A stretch of 64,000 nt of DNA from Thermasporomyces composti (GTDB lineage: Bacteria; Actinomycetota; Actinomycetes; Propionibacteriales; Actinopolymorphaceae). Location of the stretch: assembly GCF_003386795.1 (NCBI RefSeq), contig NZ_QTUC01000001.1, positions 2,480,001 to 2,544,000 of the forward strand. Direction: 5' to 3'. Position 1 is the first letter of the stretch. Every line of letters begins with the position of its first letter. A program made the translations under genes and the position numbers. The notes beneath the pieces are model-generated. The model ran no database searches, was not told the DNA's origin, and worked only from the letters and a program-made list of their open reading frames with translations. Shown here piece after piece: positions 17,883 through 25,993 of this stretch.

Positions 17883-19248
17883 GATCGCCGGCACGCGGGT
17901 GGCGACCGAGGACGGCGCTGTCCGTCGTCCATACCCGGGCCTGGCCGAGCGGAGACGGCGGGAGCTCCTCGAACGTCAGAGCGCGATCCCTCCCGTGACC
18001 TCCCCGCACGCGGGCGCGCCGGCGGCGGTCCACCGCCGGCTGCGGGAGCGGATCGCCGCACTGCACGAGGCGCTGTGCGCGTTCTCCCTCGACCTGCACG
18101 CGCATCCCGAGCTCGCGTATGAGGAGCACCACGCCGCGGCCGCGCTGGCGGACCTGGTCGGCCGCTACGGCGTCGCCGCCGAGGTGGGCGCCTATGGGGT
18201 GCCGACGGCGGTGCGGGCGGTCGTGGGCACCGGGTCGCCCCGGGTCGCCGTGGTCGCCGAGTACGACGCGCTCCCGGGCATCGGCCACGCGTGCGGTCAC
18301 AACGTCATCGCCGCTAGCTCCGCGGGAGCGTTCCTGGCGCTGGCTGAGCTGCTCGCCGGACAGGACGCGCCCGCGGGAGCTGTCGAGCTGGTCGGCACGC
18401 CGGCGGAGGAAGGCGGTGGTGGGAAGCAACGAGTGCTTGACGCGGGCGGCTTCGACGAGATCGACTTCGCGATCATGGTCCACCCGGGCAACCTGGATCT
18501 CGCGGGCGGCCGCTCGCTCGGGTTCCGCCAGGTGGCGGTGACCTACCACGGTCTCGCCGCCCACGCCTCGACGGCGCCCCACCTCGGGGTCAACGCGCTC
18601 GACGCCGTGGTCGCGGCCTACAACGGCATCGCGCAGCTACGTCAGCACATCCTGCCGTCGGATCGGGTGCACGGCATCATCACCGACGGCGGACAGGCGC
18701 CGAACATCGTGCCGGCGAAGGCGTCGGCGGTGTTCTACGTGCGGTCGGCCGAGCTCGACACGCTCGCCGAGCTGCACACCCGGGTCGACGCGATCCTCCG
18801 AGCGGCTGCGCTCTCGACCGGCACGCGCGCGGAGATCACCTGGGACGCCGCCGCACCCTACCTTCCGCTTCGTCCCAACGAGCCGCTCGAGGCGCGCTAC
18901 GCCGTCCACCTCGCCGACCGTCGACGGGTGCTTCCGGGCTCCGCCCGTCCGGTGGAGACCGCCGCGTCGACCGACATGGGCAACGTGAGCGTCTACGTTC
19001 CCGCCATCCATCCTTCGGTGGCCATCGCGCCACCCGACGTGGCCAACCACACTCCGGAGTTCGCCGCGTACGCCGCGAGCGAGTCCGCCACGACCGGTAT
19101 CCGCGACGCGGCGATCGGCATCGCCTCGACCGTCGCGGACTTCCTCTACGACGAGCGGCTCCGCGCCGACGCGCGTGCCGACTTCGAGGCGCGCGGTGGC
19201 CGGCTCACGCTCGCCGACGCGCTGAACCCAGTCAAGGAGACACCGTGA
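17875..19248 (+). CDS. M20 family amidohydrolase / deacylase
   Basis: Zinc-dependent amidohydrolase of 457 aa, predicted to remove an N-acyl group from an amino-acid-like substrate in the cytoplasm. ATG 17875 lies inside the ATPase gene and has GGAGG just upstream. Metal and catalytic motifs are present: LDLHAHPELAYEE, EYDALPGIGHACGHN, GTPAEEGGGGK and VHPG. The lid/dimerisation domain has YHGLAAHASTAPHLGVNALDA, and the C-terminal part has ASTDMGNVSVYVPAIHP. The M20D group includes IAA-amino acid hydrolases, p-aminobenzoyl-glutamate hydrolases and the N-acetyl-cysteine-conjugate deacetylases of sulfur-salvage operons. Position between an SsuB-like ATPase and a flavin monooxygenase suggests deacylation of an N-acyl-S-substituted cysteine; that is inference. 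Confidence 0.85.
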   Translation: MREIAGTRVATEDGAVRRPYPGLAERRRRELLERQSAIPPVTSPHAGAPAAVHRRLRERIAALHEALCAFSLDLHAHPELAYEEHHAAAALADLVGRYGVAAEVGAYGVPTAVRAVVGTGSPRVAVVAEYDALPGIGHACGHNVIAASSAGAFLALAELLAGQDAPAGAVELVGTPAEEGGGGKQRVLDAGGFDEIDFAIMVHPGNLDLAGGRSLGFRQVAVTYHGLAAHASTAPHLGVNALDAVVAAYNGIAQLRQHILPSDRVHGIITDGGQAPNIVPAKASAVFYVRSAELDTLAELHTRVDAILRAAALSTGTRAEITWDAAAPYLPLRPNEPLEARYAVHLADRRRVLPGSARPVETAASTDMGNVSVYVPAIHPSVAIAPPDVANHTPEFAAYAASESATTGIRDAAIGIASTVADFLYDERLRADARADFEARGGRLTLADALNPVKETP

Positions 19249-19871
19249 TCGAACCCCTGCTCGACCACATCGTCTACGCCGCTCCTGACATCGACGAGCT
19301 CGTCGCGTCGTTCCGGGAGCGCACGGGCGTCGAGCCGCCGCTCGGTGGCCGCCACGTCGGCCGGGGCACCCGCAACTACCTGGTCGGCCTCGGCGGTCAG
19401 GTCTACCTCGAGCTCATCGGGCCCGACGACCCGACCCTGCCCGGCCGCGGGACGACGGCGTTCGGCATCGACAAGCTCACCGAGCCGCGCATCGCCGCCT
19501 GGGTGATCCGCCCGAAGGACTTCGACGAGCACATCGCCCGGGCACGCCGGAACGGCTACGACCCCGGCGTGGTCCGCCCACTGTCGCGGCGCAAGCCGGA
19601 CGGCACGCTGCTGGAGTGGCGGCTCACCCAGGAGCCGCCGAACAACCGGGACGGGCTGGTGCCGACGCTCATCGACTGGCTGGACGCCGAGCATCCCACC
19701 GCCAGTGGTCTGCCTGAGCTCACGCTGCGCTCGTTCGTCGGTTTCCACCCCGATCCGGACGCGGTGCGCGCCGACCTCGCCGCGCTCGGTGTCGAGCTGG
19801 AGGTGCGCCAGGGCGAACCCGGCTTCGAGGTGGTGCTCGACACCCCGAAGGGCGAGGTCATCTTGCGGTGA
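19245..19871 (+). CDS. VOC (glyoxalase-like) domain protein
   Basis: Protein of 208 aa in the vicinal-oxygen-chelate superfamily, Glyoxalase_3-like: LLDHIVYAAPDIDELVASF opens the first beta-alpha-beta unit with a likely metal ligand His. YLELIGPDD carries a second candidate ligand (Glu) and VGFHPDPDAVRADLAALG begins the second module. Start GTG 19245 overlaps the M20 stop (GTGA). The family includes isomerases, dioxygenases, epimerases and lyases acting on small oxyanion-stabilised substrates; the reaction here is unknown. Its fixed place between the deacylase and the LLM monooxygenase suggests a step in the same degradation route, or binding of an intermediate. Confidence 0.8.
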   Translation: MIEPLLDHIVYAAPDIDELVASFRERTGVEPPLGGRHVGRGTRNYLVGLGGQVYLELIGPDDPTLPGRGTTAFGIDKLTEPRIAAWVIRPKDFDEHIARARRNGYDPGVVRPLSRRKPDGTLLEWRLTQEPPNNRDGLVPTLIDWLDAEHPTASGLPELTLRSFVGFHPDPDAVRADLAALGVELEVRQGEPGFEVVLDTPKGEVILR

Positions 19872-19925
19872 CGGCGCCCTCGACGCTCGCGCACGAACCA
19901 CGTCACACGAGGAGAAGTCACGACC

Positions 19926-20912
19926 ATGGCCACCCCCACTCGCAAGCTCGGATTGACACTGCCCCAGCGTGGGGCGTTCTTCGGCGTGCTGACCGTCCCT
20001 GAGCTCGTCGAGACCGGTCACTTCGCCGACGAGTCAGGCGCGTACGACTCGGTGTGGATCGGCGACAGCCTGCTCGCCAAGCCACGCCCGGAGTCCATCG
20101 CGTTGTTCGGGTCGCTCGCGGCGGTCACGCGTCGGGTGACCCTCGCCGTCGGCTGCATGGCGAGCTTCCCGGTCCGGGATCCCATCCTGCTCGCCGACCA
20201 GTGGGCCACCCTCGACCAGATCTCGCAGGGCCGCATGCTGCTCGCGGTGTGCACCGGGATCGTCAAGGCCAAGGACGCGTCCGAACGTGAGGGCGCGCTC
20301 TACGGCGTGACCGACAAGTCTCGGGCCGGCCGGTTGGAGGAGAACATCGAGATCCTGCGTCGGCTCTGGACAGAGGACAACGTGACGTTCCACGGGCGCT
20401 ACCGCAGCTTCGAGAACGTCACGGTGCTGCCCAAGCCGGTGCAGAATCCGCCGCCGATCCACATCGCCTCCAACCCGAACCCCGCCTACGGGTACGAGCG
20501 GGCGCTGCGTCGCGTCGCCCGGCTGGCCGACGGCTGGATGACGACTCGCAAGCGGCCGGAGTACCTCACCAAGCTGTGGCCCGCCATCCAGGGCTACCTG
20601 CGCGAGGAGGGTCGCGACCCGGAGAACTTCCCGGTCGTGGCGTACCACAACGTCAACATCAACCCCGACCAGGACGCCGCGTACGAGGAGAGCTACCGCT
20701 TCCTCGGCGAGTACTACGGTCCGGTCTTCACCGAGGAGGACACCCGCTACTGGACGGCGGCCGGCTCGGTCGAGCAGGTGATCGCCCAGATCAACGAGCT
20801 CTACGAGGCCGGCGCCACTGAGGTGACGTTGCGCATCACCTCCTGGGACTGGCGGCGCCAGCTCAAGCTCCTCACCGAGGAGGTCGCGCCCGCGGTCCGT
20901 TCCGCCGGCTGA
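19926..20912 (+). CDS. LLM-class flavin-dependent monooxygenase
   Basis: Luciferase-like monooxygenase of 328 aa (FMN or F420 dependent) with a TIM-barrel fold. It starts at ATG 19926 after GAGGAG. Family patterns seen: LGLTLPQRGAFFG, GAYDSVWIGDSLL, RVTLAVGCMASFPVRDPILLADQWATLDQIS, GRMLLAVCTG, RRLWTEDNVTFHGRY and ADGWM. Relatives include SsuD alkanesulfonate monooxygenase, bacterial luciferases, nitrilotriacetate monooxygenase and N-acetyl-S-substituted-cysteine monooxygenases. As the last gene of the riboswitch-controlled operon (a perfect terminator follows), a C-S bond-cleaving oxygenation is the best guess. No flavin reductase gene is present in the operon, so it must use an unlinked reductase, or F420H2. 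Confidence 0.88.
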   Translation: MATPTRKLGLTLPQRGAFFGVLTVPELVETGHFADESGAYDSVWIGDSLLAKPRPESIALFGSLAAVTRRVTLAVGCMASFPVRDPILLADQWATLDQISQGRMLLAVCTGIVKAKDASEREGALYGVTDKSRAGRLEENIEILRRLWTEDNVTFHGRYRSFENVTVLPKPVQNPPPIHIASNPNPAYGYERALRRVARLADGWMTTRKRPEYLTKLWPAIQGYLREEGRDPENFPVVAYHNVNINPDQDAAYEESYRFLGEYYGPVFTEEDTRYWTAAGSVEQVIAQINELYEAGATEVTLRITSWDWRRQLKLLTEEVAPAVRSAG

Positions 20913-20962
20913 GCCTCCGACCACGCCTACCTCCTTCGCCACTGCACTCCTCCGCGGTCCGT

Positions 20963-20994
20963 TGGCCGGTCCCTGACGAGGCAGGGACCGGCCA
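20963..20994 (+). terminator. Strong terminator of the sulfur-scavenging operon
   Basis: A perfect 13-bp stem (20963-20975 with 20982-20994) with a 6-nt loop stands 50 bp after the LLM stop. It marks the operon end and separates the downstream FAD oxidoreductase. Confidence 0.85.
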
Positions 20995-21105
20995 GGACCG
21001 GATGACGGTGGGGCGTGCCCGGAGAACGCGCGCGACGCGTGGAATCATGGCGCACGGGCGCGGACGTGGTCGGCGTCCGCCCAGTGCGTTGAGGGAGGGC
21101 CGAGC

Positions 21106-22746
21106 GTGAAGCGGGAGACGCGTGCGGACGTTCTCGTCGTCGGCGGAGGACTGGGCGGCGTGGCCGCGGCGCTCACCGCGCTGCGGCTGGGTCGACGGGT
21201 GGTGCTCACCGAGGAGACCGACTGGTTGGGCGGCCAGCTCACCAGTCAGGCCGTCCCACCGGACGAGAACCCCTGGATCGAGAGCCGGTACGCCTCACCC
21301 AGCTACCGGAGCCTGCGCTGGCGGATCCGCGAGTACTACCGGCGCAACTACCCCTTGACGACGGCGGCGGCAGCCGACCCACTGCTCAACCCTGGCGGGG
21401 GCTTCGTGAGCCCACTGTGCCACGAGCCGAGGGTTGCCGTCGCGGCGATCCACGAGATGCTGGCGCCGTACGTGACCTCGGGCCGCTTGACGGTCCTGCT
21501 CGAGCACGTGCCGGTCGCCGTCCACAGCACCGGCGACGTCGTCGACGCCGTCACCGTACGCGGACGGGACGGCGAGGAGCTCACCATCAGCGCGCCGTAC
21601 GTCGTGGACGCCACCGAGCTCGGCGACCTCCTCGAGCTCGGTGGTGTCGAGCACGTCATCGGGGCGGAGGGCCAGGACGAGACCGGTGAGCCCAAGGCGC
21701 CCCCAGCGGCCAACCCGCTCGACCAACAGGCCATCACCTGGTGTTTCCCGGTGGAGTACCGGCCGGGCGAGGACCACACGATTGATCCACCGCCCAGCTA
21801 CGAGCACTGGAAGACGCACGCCGAGCCGTTCTGGCCGGGTCCTCAGCTGTCCTGGCACGACGTCGATCCGGAGACGTTGGAGCATCGGTACCGACCGCTG
21901 TTCAGCGGTGAGGACGTCGATCCCCGGGACTTCTGGCACTACCGCCGGATCGTGGCCGCCGCGAACTTCCGACCTGGCACGGTCCGCTTCGACGTGACGC
22001 TGGTCAACTGGCCGCAGAACGACTACTGGGAGACGCCCATCCTCGGCGTCGACGAAAAGACCCGGCAACGCGCTCTCCAACGCAGCCGGGAGCTCTCGCT
22101 GTCGCTGCTGTACTGGATGCAGACCGAGGCGCCCCGGCACGACGGAGGCACCGGCTACCCGGGCCTCCGGCTCCGTCCCGACCTGGTCGGCACCAGCGAC
22201 GGTCTCGCCAAGCGTCCGTACATTCGCGAGGCGCGCCGCATCCGGGCCGAGTTCACCGTGCTGGAGCAGCACGTCGGTGTGGACGCCTCAGGCGGCCGAG
22301 GGCCCGAGCAGTTCGAGGACTCCGTCGGGCTCGGCAACTACCGCATTGACCTCCACCCCAGCACTGGTGGTCGCACCTACGTCGACATCGACTCCTACCC
22401 GTTCCAGATTCCGCTCGGTGCGCTCATCCCGGTCCGGGTGGAGAACCTGCTGCCGGCCAACAAGAACATCGGCACGACCCACATCACGAACGGTTGCTAC
22501 CGCTTGCACCCGGTCGAGTGGGCGATCGGCGAGGCGGTGGGAGCACTCGTGGCCTATTGCCTCGACGTCGGAGAGCGGCCGCGGGGAGTGCGGGCGAACG
22601 CCGCCCGACGCGCCGACTACCAGCGGTTGTTGCGTGAGCGGCTGGGCATCGAGCTCGCCTGGCCGCCCGAGATTCGGAGCTTGCCGACCGCGCGCCGGCC
22701 GGCCTACCCCCAGCTCGTCGAGGACCCGCCGACCCACGTCTGGTGA
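21106..22746 (+). CDS. FAD-dependent oxidoreductase
   Basis: Flavoprotein of 546 aa of the FAD_oxidored (PF12831-like) type. The N-terminal dinucleotide-binding motif is [19 protein letters not shown], followed by [12 protein letters not shown], which is characteristic of this group. A second conserved block, [14 protein letters not shown], is the usual FAD-contacting strand. The C-terminus has [32 protein letters not shown], the family's FAD-closing helix. Start ATG... the codon used is GTG 21106 with GGGAGGGCCGAG upstream. The substrate is unknown. It lies after the terminator of the sulfur operon and so is probably a separate unit, possibly transcribed together with lpd. Confidence 0.82.
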   Translation: MKRETRADVLVVGGGLGGVAAALTALRLGRRVVLTEETDWLGGQLTSQAVPPDENPWIESRYASPSYRSLRWRIREYYRRNYPLTTAAAADPLLNPGGGFVSPLCHEPRVAVAAIHEMLAPYVTSGRLTVLLEHVPVAVHSTGDVVDAVTVRGRDGEELTISAPYVVDATELGDLLELGGVEHVIGAEGQDETGEPKAPPAANPLDQQAITWCFPVEYRPGEDHTIDPPPSYEHWKTHAEPFWPGPQLSWHDVDPETLEHRYRPLFSGEDVDPRDFWHYRRIVAAANFRPGTVRFDVTLVNWPQNDYWETPILGVDEKTRQRALQRSRELSLSLLYWMQTEAPRHDGGTGYPGLRLRPDLVGTSDGLAKRPYIREARRIRAEFTVLEQHVGVDASGGRGPEQFEDSVGLGNYRIDLHPSTGGRTYVDIDSYPFQIPLGALIPVRVENLLPANKNIGTTHITNGCYRLHPVEWAIGEAVGALVAYCLDVGERPRGVRANAARRADYQRLLRERLGIELAWPPEIRSLPTARRPAYPQLVEDPPTHVW

Positions 22747-22754
22747 GCCGTTGA

Positions 22755-22776
22755 CGGCGCCCCGTCGGGGCCGCCG
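22755..22776 (+). terminator. Hairpin between FAD oxidoreductase and lpd
   Basis: A nine-pair stem with one bulge and a 3-nt loop (22755-22763 with 22767-22776) lies 8 bp after the stop codon. Confidence 0.5.
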
Positions 22777-22802
22777 CGTTGCGGAGGAGCATAATCGGCG
22801 GC

Positions 22803-24203
22803 ATGAGCGAGGCCTTCGACGTTGTGGTGCTCGGTGCTGGTCCCGGTGGGTACGTCGCGGCGATCCGCGCGGCGCAGCTTGGTCTGCGGACCGCCGTCGT
22901 GGAGGAACGCTACTGGGGTGGTGTGTGCCTGAACGTCGGGTGCATTCCCTCTAAGGCGTTGCTGCGCAATGCCGAGATCGCCCACGTGGTCACCAAGGAG
23001 GCGGCGACCTTCGGGATCAACGTCGAGGGCCGGCTCAGCCTGGACTACGGCGTCGCCTACGACCGAAGCCGCAAGGTCGCCGAGGGCCGGGCCAAGGGTG
23101 TCCACTTCTTGATGAAGAAGAACGGCATCACCGAGATCGATGGCTGGGGCAGTTTCCTCGACGACCACACGCTGCGAGTGACCCGTCTGGACGGGGGAAG
23201 TGACACGGTGAGCTTCCGGCACTGCATTATCGCCACCGGTGCCAAGGCGAGGTTGCTTCCCGGGACGACCATCTCCGAGCGCGTGGTGACCTACGAGGAG
23301 CAGATCCTCAGCCGCGAGCTGCCGAGGAGCATCATCATCGCCGGCGCGGGTGCCATCGGTGTCGAGTTCGCCTACGTCCTGAACAGCTACGGCGTCGACG
23401 TCACGCTCGTGGAGTTCCTCGATCGCATCATGCCGACGGAGGACGAGGAGGTCTCCGCCGAGCTGGCCCGCCGCTACCGCCGGATGGGTATCAGGATGCT
23501 CACCTCGACACGCGTGGACGCGGTGGAGGATCTCGGCACCTCGGTCCGGGTGACCGTCTCCAGCGGCGGGCAGTCGCAGGTGCTCGAGGCAGACCGAGTG
23601 CTCCAGGCGCTGGGCTTCCAACCGCGCGTCGAGGGCTATGGGCTGGAGAACGCCGGCGTTCGGCTGACCGACCGCGGCGCGATCGACATCGACGCGCGCT
23701 GCCGCACCAGCGTGCCGCACATCTTCGCGATCGGTGATGTGACGGCCAAGCTCATGCTGGCGCACGCGGCGGAGGCGATGGGCGTCGTGGCGGCCGAGAC
23801 GATCGCCAACGCGGAGACCATGGAGCTTGACTACCGCATGATCCCGCGGGCGACGTTCTGCCAGCCACAGATCGCGAGCTTCGGCTGGACCGAGGCGCAG
23901 GCCCGCGAACAGGGGTTCGACGTCCGAGTGGCGAAGTTCCCGTTCACCGCGAACGGCAAGGCGCAGGGCATCGGGGACCCCGTCGGGTTCGTCAAGGTGG
24001 TGAGCGACGCGAGGTATGGCGAGATCCTCGGTGCCCACATGATCGGGCCCGACGTCACCGAGCTGCTCCCCGAGCTGACCCTGGCTCAGCAGTGGGACCT
24101 CACGGTCCACGAGGTGGCGCGCAACATCCACGCGCACCCGACGCTGAGCGAGGCGGTCAAGGAGGCGGTGCACGGACTGGCGGGACACTTCATCAACCTC
24201 TGA
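22803..24203 (+). CDS. lpd: Dihydrolipoyl dehydrogenase
   Basis: E3 flavoenzyme of 466 aa, reoxidising dihydrolipoamide of 2-oxoacid dehydrogenase or glycine-cleavage complexes with NAD. It has the FAD motif [19 protein letters not shown], the redox-active disulfide [13 protein letters not shown], the NAD motif [37 protein letters not shown] and the C-terminal catalytic His-Glu in [16 protein letters not shown] 22803 gives the normal family start; GGAGGA is 14 nt away, longer than usual. A -10-like CATAAT at 22790-22795 leaves open a leaderless transcript. No other complex subunits are adjacent. Confidence 0.95.
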   Translation: MSEAFDVVVLGAGPGGYVAAIRAAQLGLRTAVVEERYWGGVCLNVGCIPSKALLRNAEIAHVVTKEAATFGINVEGRLSLDYGVAYDRSRKVAEGRAKGVHFLMKKNGITEIDGWGSFLDDHTLRVTRLDGGSDTVSFRHCIIATGAKARLLPGTTISERVVTYEEQILSRELPRSIIIAGAGAIGVEFAYVLNSYGVDVTLVEFLDRIMPTEDEEVSAELARRYRRMGIRMLTSTRVDAVEDLGTSVRVTVSSGGQSQVLEADRVLQALGFQPRVEGYGLENAGVRLTDRGAIDIDARCRTSVPHIFAIGDVTAKLMLAHAAEAMGVVAAETIANAETMELDYRMIPRATFCQPQIASFGWTEAQAREQGFDVRVAKFPFTANGKAQGIGDPVGFVKVVSDARYGEILGAHMIGPDVTELLPELTLAQQWDLTVHEVARNIHAHPTLSEAVKEAVHGLAGHFINL

Positions 24204-24321
24204 CTCACCTCCACCTCAGACGCGACCTCCGTCGAGCGGGTGACGGTCGCCGCACACCGTCCGTCCGCCGGAGTCGTCGACAGTGCCCGAGCACGGCCAC
24301 GTCCACAGGCGAGGGGTGATC

Positions 24322-24350
24322 TTGTCGCCCCTCAGACCGGGCGATAAGGT
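24322..24350 (+). promoter_or_regulatory. Sigma-70-type promoter of the DUF574 methyltransferase gene
   Basis: TTGTCG (24322-24327), a 17-bp spacer and TAAGGT (24345-24350) match a housekeeping actinobacterial promoter, about 110 bp before ATG 24463. The rest of the 259-bp gap shows nothing. Confidence 0.5.
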
Positions 24351-24462
24351 GCAATCGGGGCCGGATGATCGTGCCGGCCGCCATGTGTGTTCGCCCCGCC
24401 GCCGGGCCCGGACCGACGGCTTCGACGCGTACCGACGCACCGTCCGCTCGACGAGGTGACGG

Positions 24463-25290
24463 ATGAGTGACGAGGGCATCACCCCGCAGCCGGGTCCATT
24501 GTCGGGCGTGAGTGTCGCCCGTATCTACGACTACCTGTTGGGTGGCACGAACAACACCGAGGCGGACCGCAAGGTCGTTGAGCAGATCAAGGAGCTATTC
24601 CCTTGGTTCGCGGACTGGGCTTGGTGTAACCGGTCGTTCCACCAGCGGGCGGTCCGGTGGTTGGCTGAGAACGCTGGCATCCGGCAGTTCCTCGACATCG
24701 GGTCCGGCCTGCCGACCCAGGAGAACACACACGAGATCGCGCAGCGGGTGGCGCTGGACGCCCGTGTCGTCTACGTCGACAACGACGCCACCGTCGCCGA
24801 GCGTGCCTCCGAGCTGCTGCGTGGATCGGATAAGAGCGTCTTCGTCGTCGGTGACCTCCGCGACCGGGACAGCATCCTGAAGCACCCCGAGGTCGTGAGA
24901 GTGCTGAACTTCGACGAGCCGGTCGCCTTGCTGATCACGGCGGTGATCCACTTCTTCCCCGACGAGGACGACCCGTGGGGGATTGTGCGGAGCTACCTTG
25001 ATGAGCTCCCGTCTGGTAGCTACCTCGTCTTGTCGAGCGGCACCCACGACAATCAGTCGCCCACCGCGGTCCAGCGTGCCGTCGAGGCCTACCAGAACGC
25101 GACGTCGCAGCTCTACCCACGGTCCAAGGCCGAGATCGAGCGCTTCTTCGAGGGCCTGGAGCTCGTGCCGCCCTACGAAGGCGCCGCGCCTGAGGTGACC
25201 TTCGGCGGTCTGTGGGGTGCCGACGTGCCCGAACTGGCTGACGACGAGGGGTCGCGCGCCCTCTACGTCGGGGTGGCCCGGAAGCCCTGA
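24463..25290 (+). CDS. SAM-dependent methyltransferase, DUF574 (PF04672) family
   Basis: Protein of 275 aa of the actinobacteria-specific DUF574 methyltransferase family. The signature N-terminus SVARIYDYLLGGTNNTEAD is present, followed by the SAM-binding motif FLDIGSGLPTQENTHE, VVYVDNDATV and the later strands ALLITAVIHFFPDED and GSYLVLSSGTHD. Family members are abundant in actinomycetes and mostly of unknown substrate; some act in secondary metabolism. It is monocistronic, with its own promoter upstream and hairpins downstream toward a convergent gene. Nothing nearby suggests a substrate. Confidence 0.92.
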   Translation: MSDEGITPQPGPLSGVSVARIYDYLLGGTNNTEADRKVVEQIKELFPWFADWAWCNRSFHQRAVRWLAENAGIRQFLDIGSGLPTQENTHEIAQRVALDARVVYVDNDATVAERASELLRGSDKSVFVVGDLRDRDSILKHPEVVRVLNFDEPVALLITAVIHFFPDEDDPWGIVRSYLDELPSGSYLVLSSGTHDNQSPTAVQRAVEAYQNATSQLYPRSKAEIERFFEGLELVPPYEGAAPEVTFGGLWGADVPELADDEGSRALYVGVARKP

Positions 25291-25307
25291 GCTGACGTCG
25301 TGTCACC

Positions 25308-25346
25308 CACCAGGTGGGGCAGGGGCGACGTGCTCACCGAGTGAGC
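25308..25346. terminator. Two small hairpins between convergent genes
   Basis: CCACC-A-GGTGG (about 25308-25318) and GCTCAC-CGA-GTGAGC (25332-25346) lie between the methyltransferase stop at 25290 and the stop of the minus-strand membrane protein at 25360. Confidence 0.45.
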
Positions 25347-25359
25347 GGAGGGCCAGGGA

Positions 25360-25872
25360 CTAGCCCGCGGTGTCGCCGACGAGATCAATGCCGAACCGCG
25401 CGGTGGGCACGGAGTCCTGAGGCGACGTGCGGTCAAGCGCTCCTTGTCCGAGCGCGGCGCTCACGATCCCGCCGTACACCAGGTGGTCGGCGAGCAAGGC
25501 GAGTCGCTCCACCGTGCTGGGCCGTTCCACGTGGGGGAGCTGGAGCAGCGGCGCGACTCCCTTGTCGAACACCAGCCAGAGCACCAGCCCGTACGTGGGT
25601 CCGGTCAGCGGGTGCCGCCGCAGTCGAGGCGGGACCAGGGTGTAGGCGAGGCCACCGGCGGCGCCGTAGAGCCAGTGCGCGAGCTCGATCAAGGCGCGTC
25701 GTCGCTGGCGCGAGAACTTGGCGAGGACGCTGGGCGCGCCCTGCTTCAGGACGGTCTCGGGCGGGGTCTGTCGGACGAGCCCGAGGCCAGTGGTGAGCTG
25801 ACGCACGCTCGACATCACCATCGACGCGACCAGGCCGCCCGCCGCGGCCTCGGCCATCGTTCTCGTCCCCAT
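25360..25872 (-). CDS. Small multi-pass membrane protein of unknown function
   Basis: Hypothetical membrane protein of 170 aa starting at ATG 25872 (GGAGGGAGGGG upstream). It has an N-terminal glycine-rich amphipathic segment (AEAAAGGLVASMVMSSV), then hydrophobic segments at LIELAHWLYGAAGGLAYTLV, PTYGLVLWLVFDKGVAPLL and LALLADHLVYGGIVSAALG. The layout of three to four helices, with conserved-looking H, W and G, resembles YagU/DUF1440-like proteins, but I cannot confirm the family. The C-terminal tail is polar. It is in tandem with the kinase gene ending upstream at 25994, 121 bp away. Confidence 0.65.
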   Translation of the reverse strand: MGTRTMAEAAAGGLVASMVMSSVRQLTTGLGLVRQTPPETVLKQGAPSVLAKFSRQRRRALIELAHWLYGAAGGLAYTLVPPRLRRHPLTGPTYGLVLWLVFDKGVAPLLQLPHVERPSTVERLALLADHLVYGGIVSAALGQGALDRTSPQDSVPTARFGIDLVGDTAG

Positions 25873-25993
25873 CGCCCCTCCCTCCGATGGCCTGGCCGTC
25901 GGATTCTGCCCGGTCACGGTCGGGGCAAACGAGAGACGGAGCCGGCTGGGCGTCGGTGGCGCCGACACGTCACTCTCTGCTGGCGCGGGTCCG

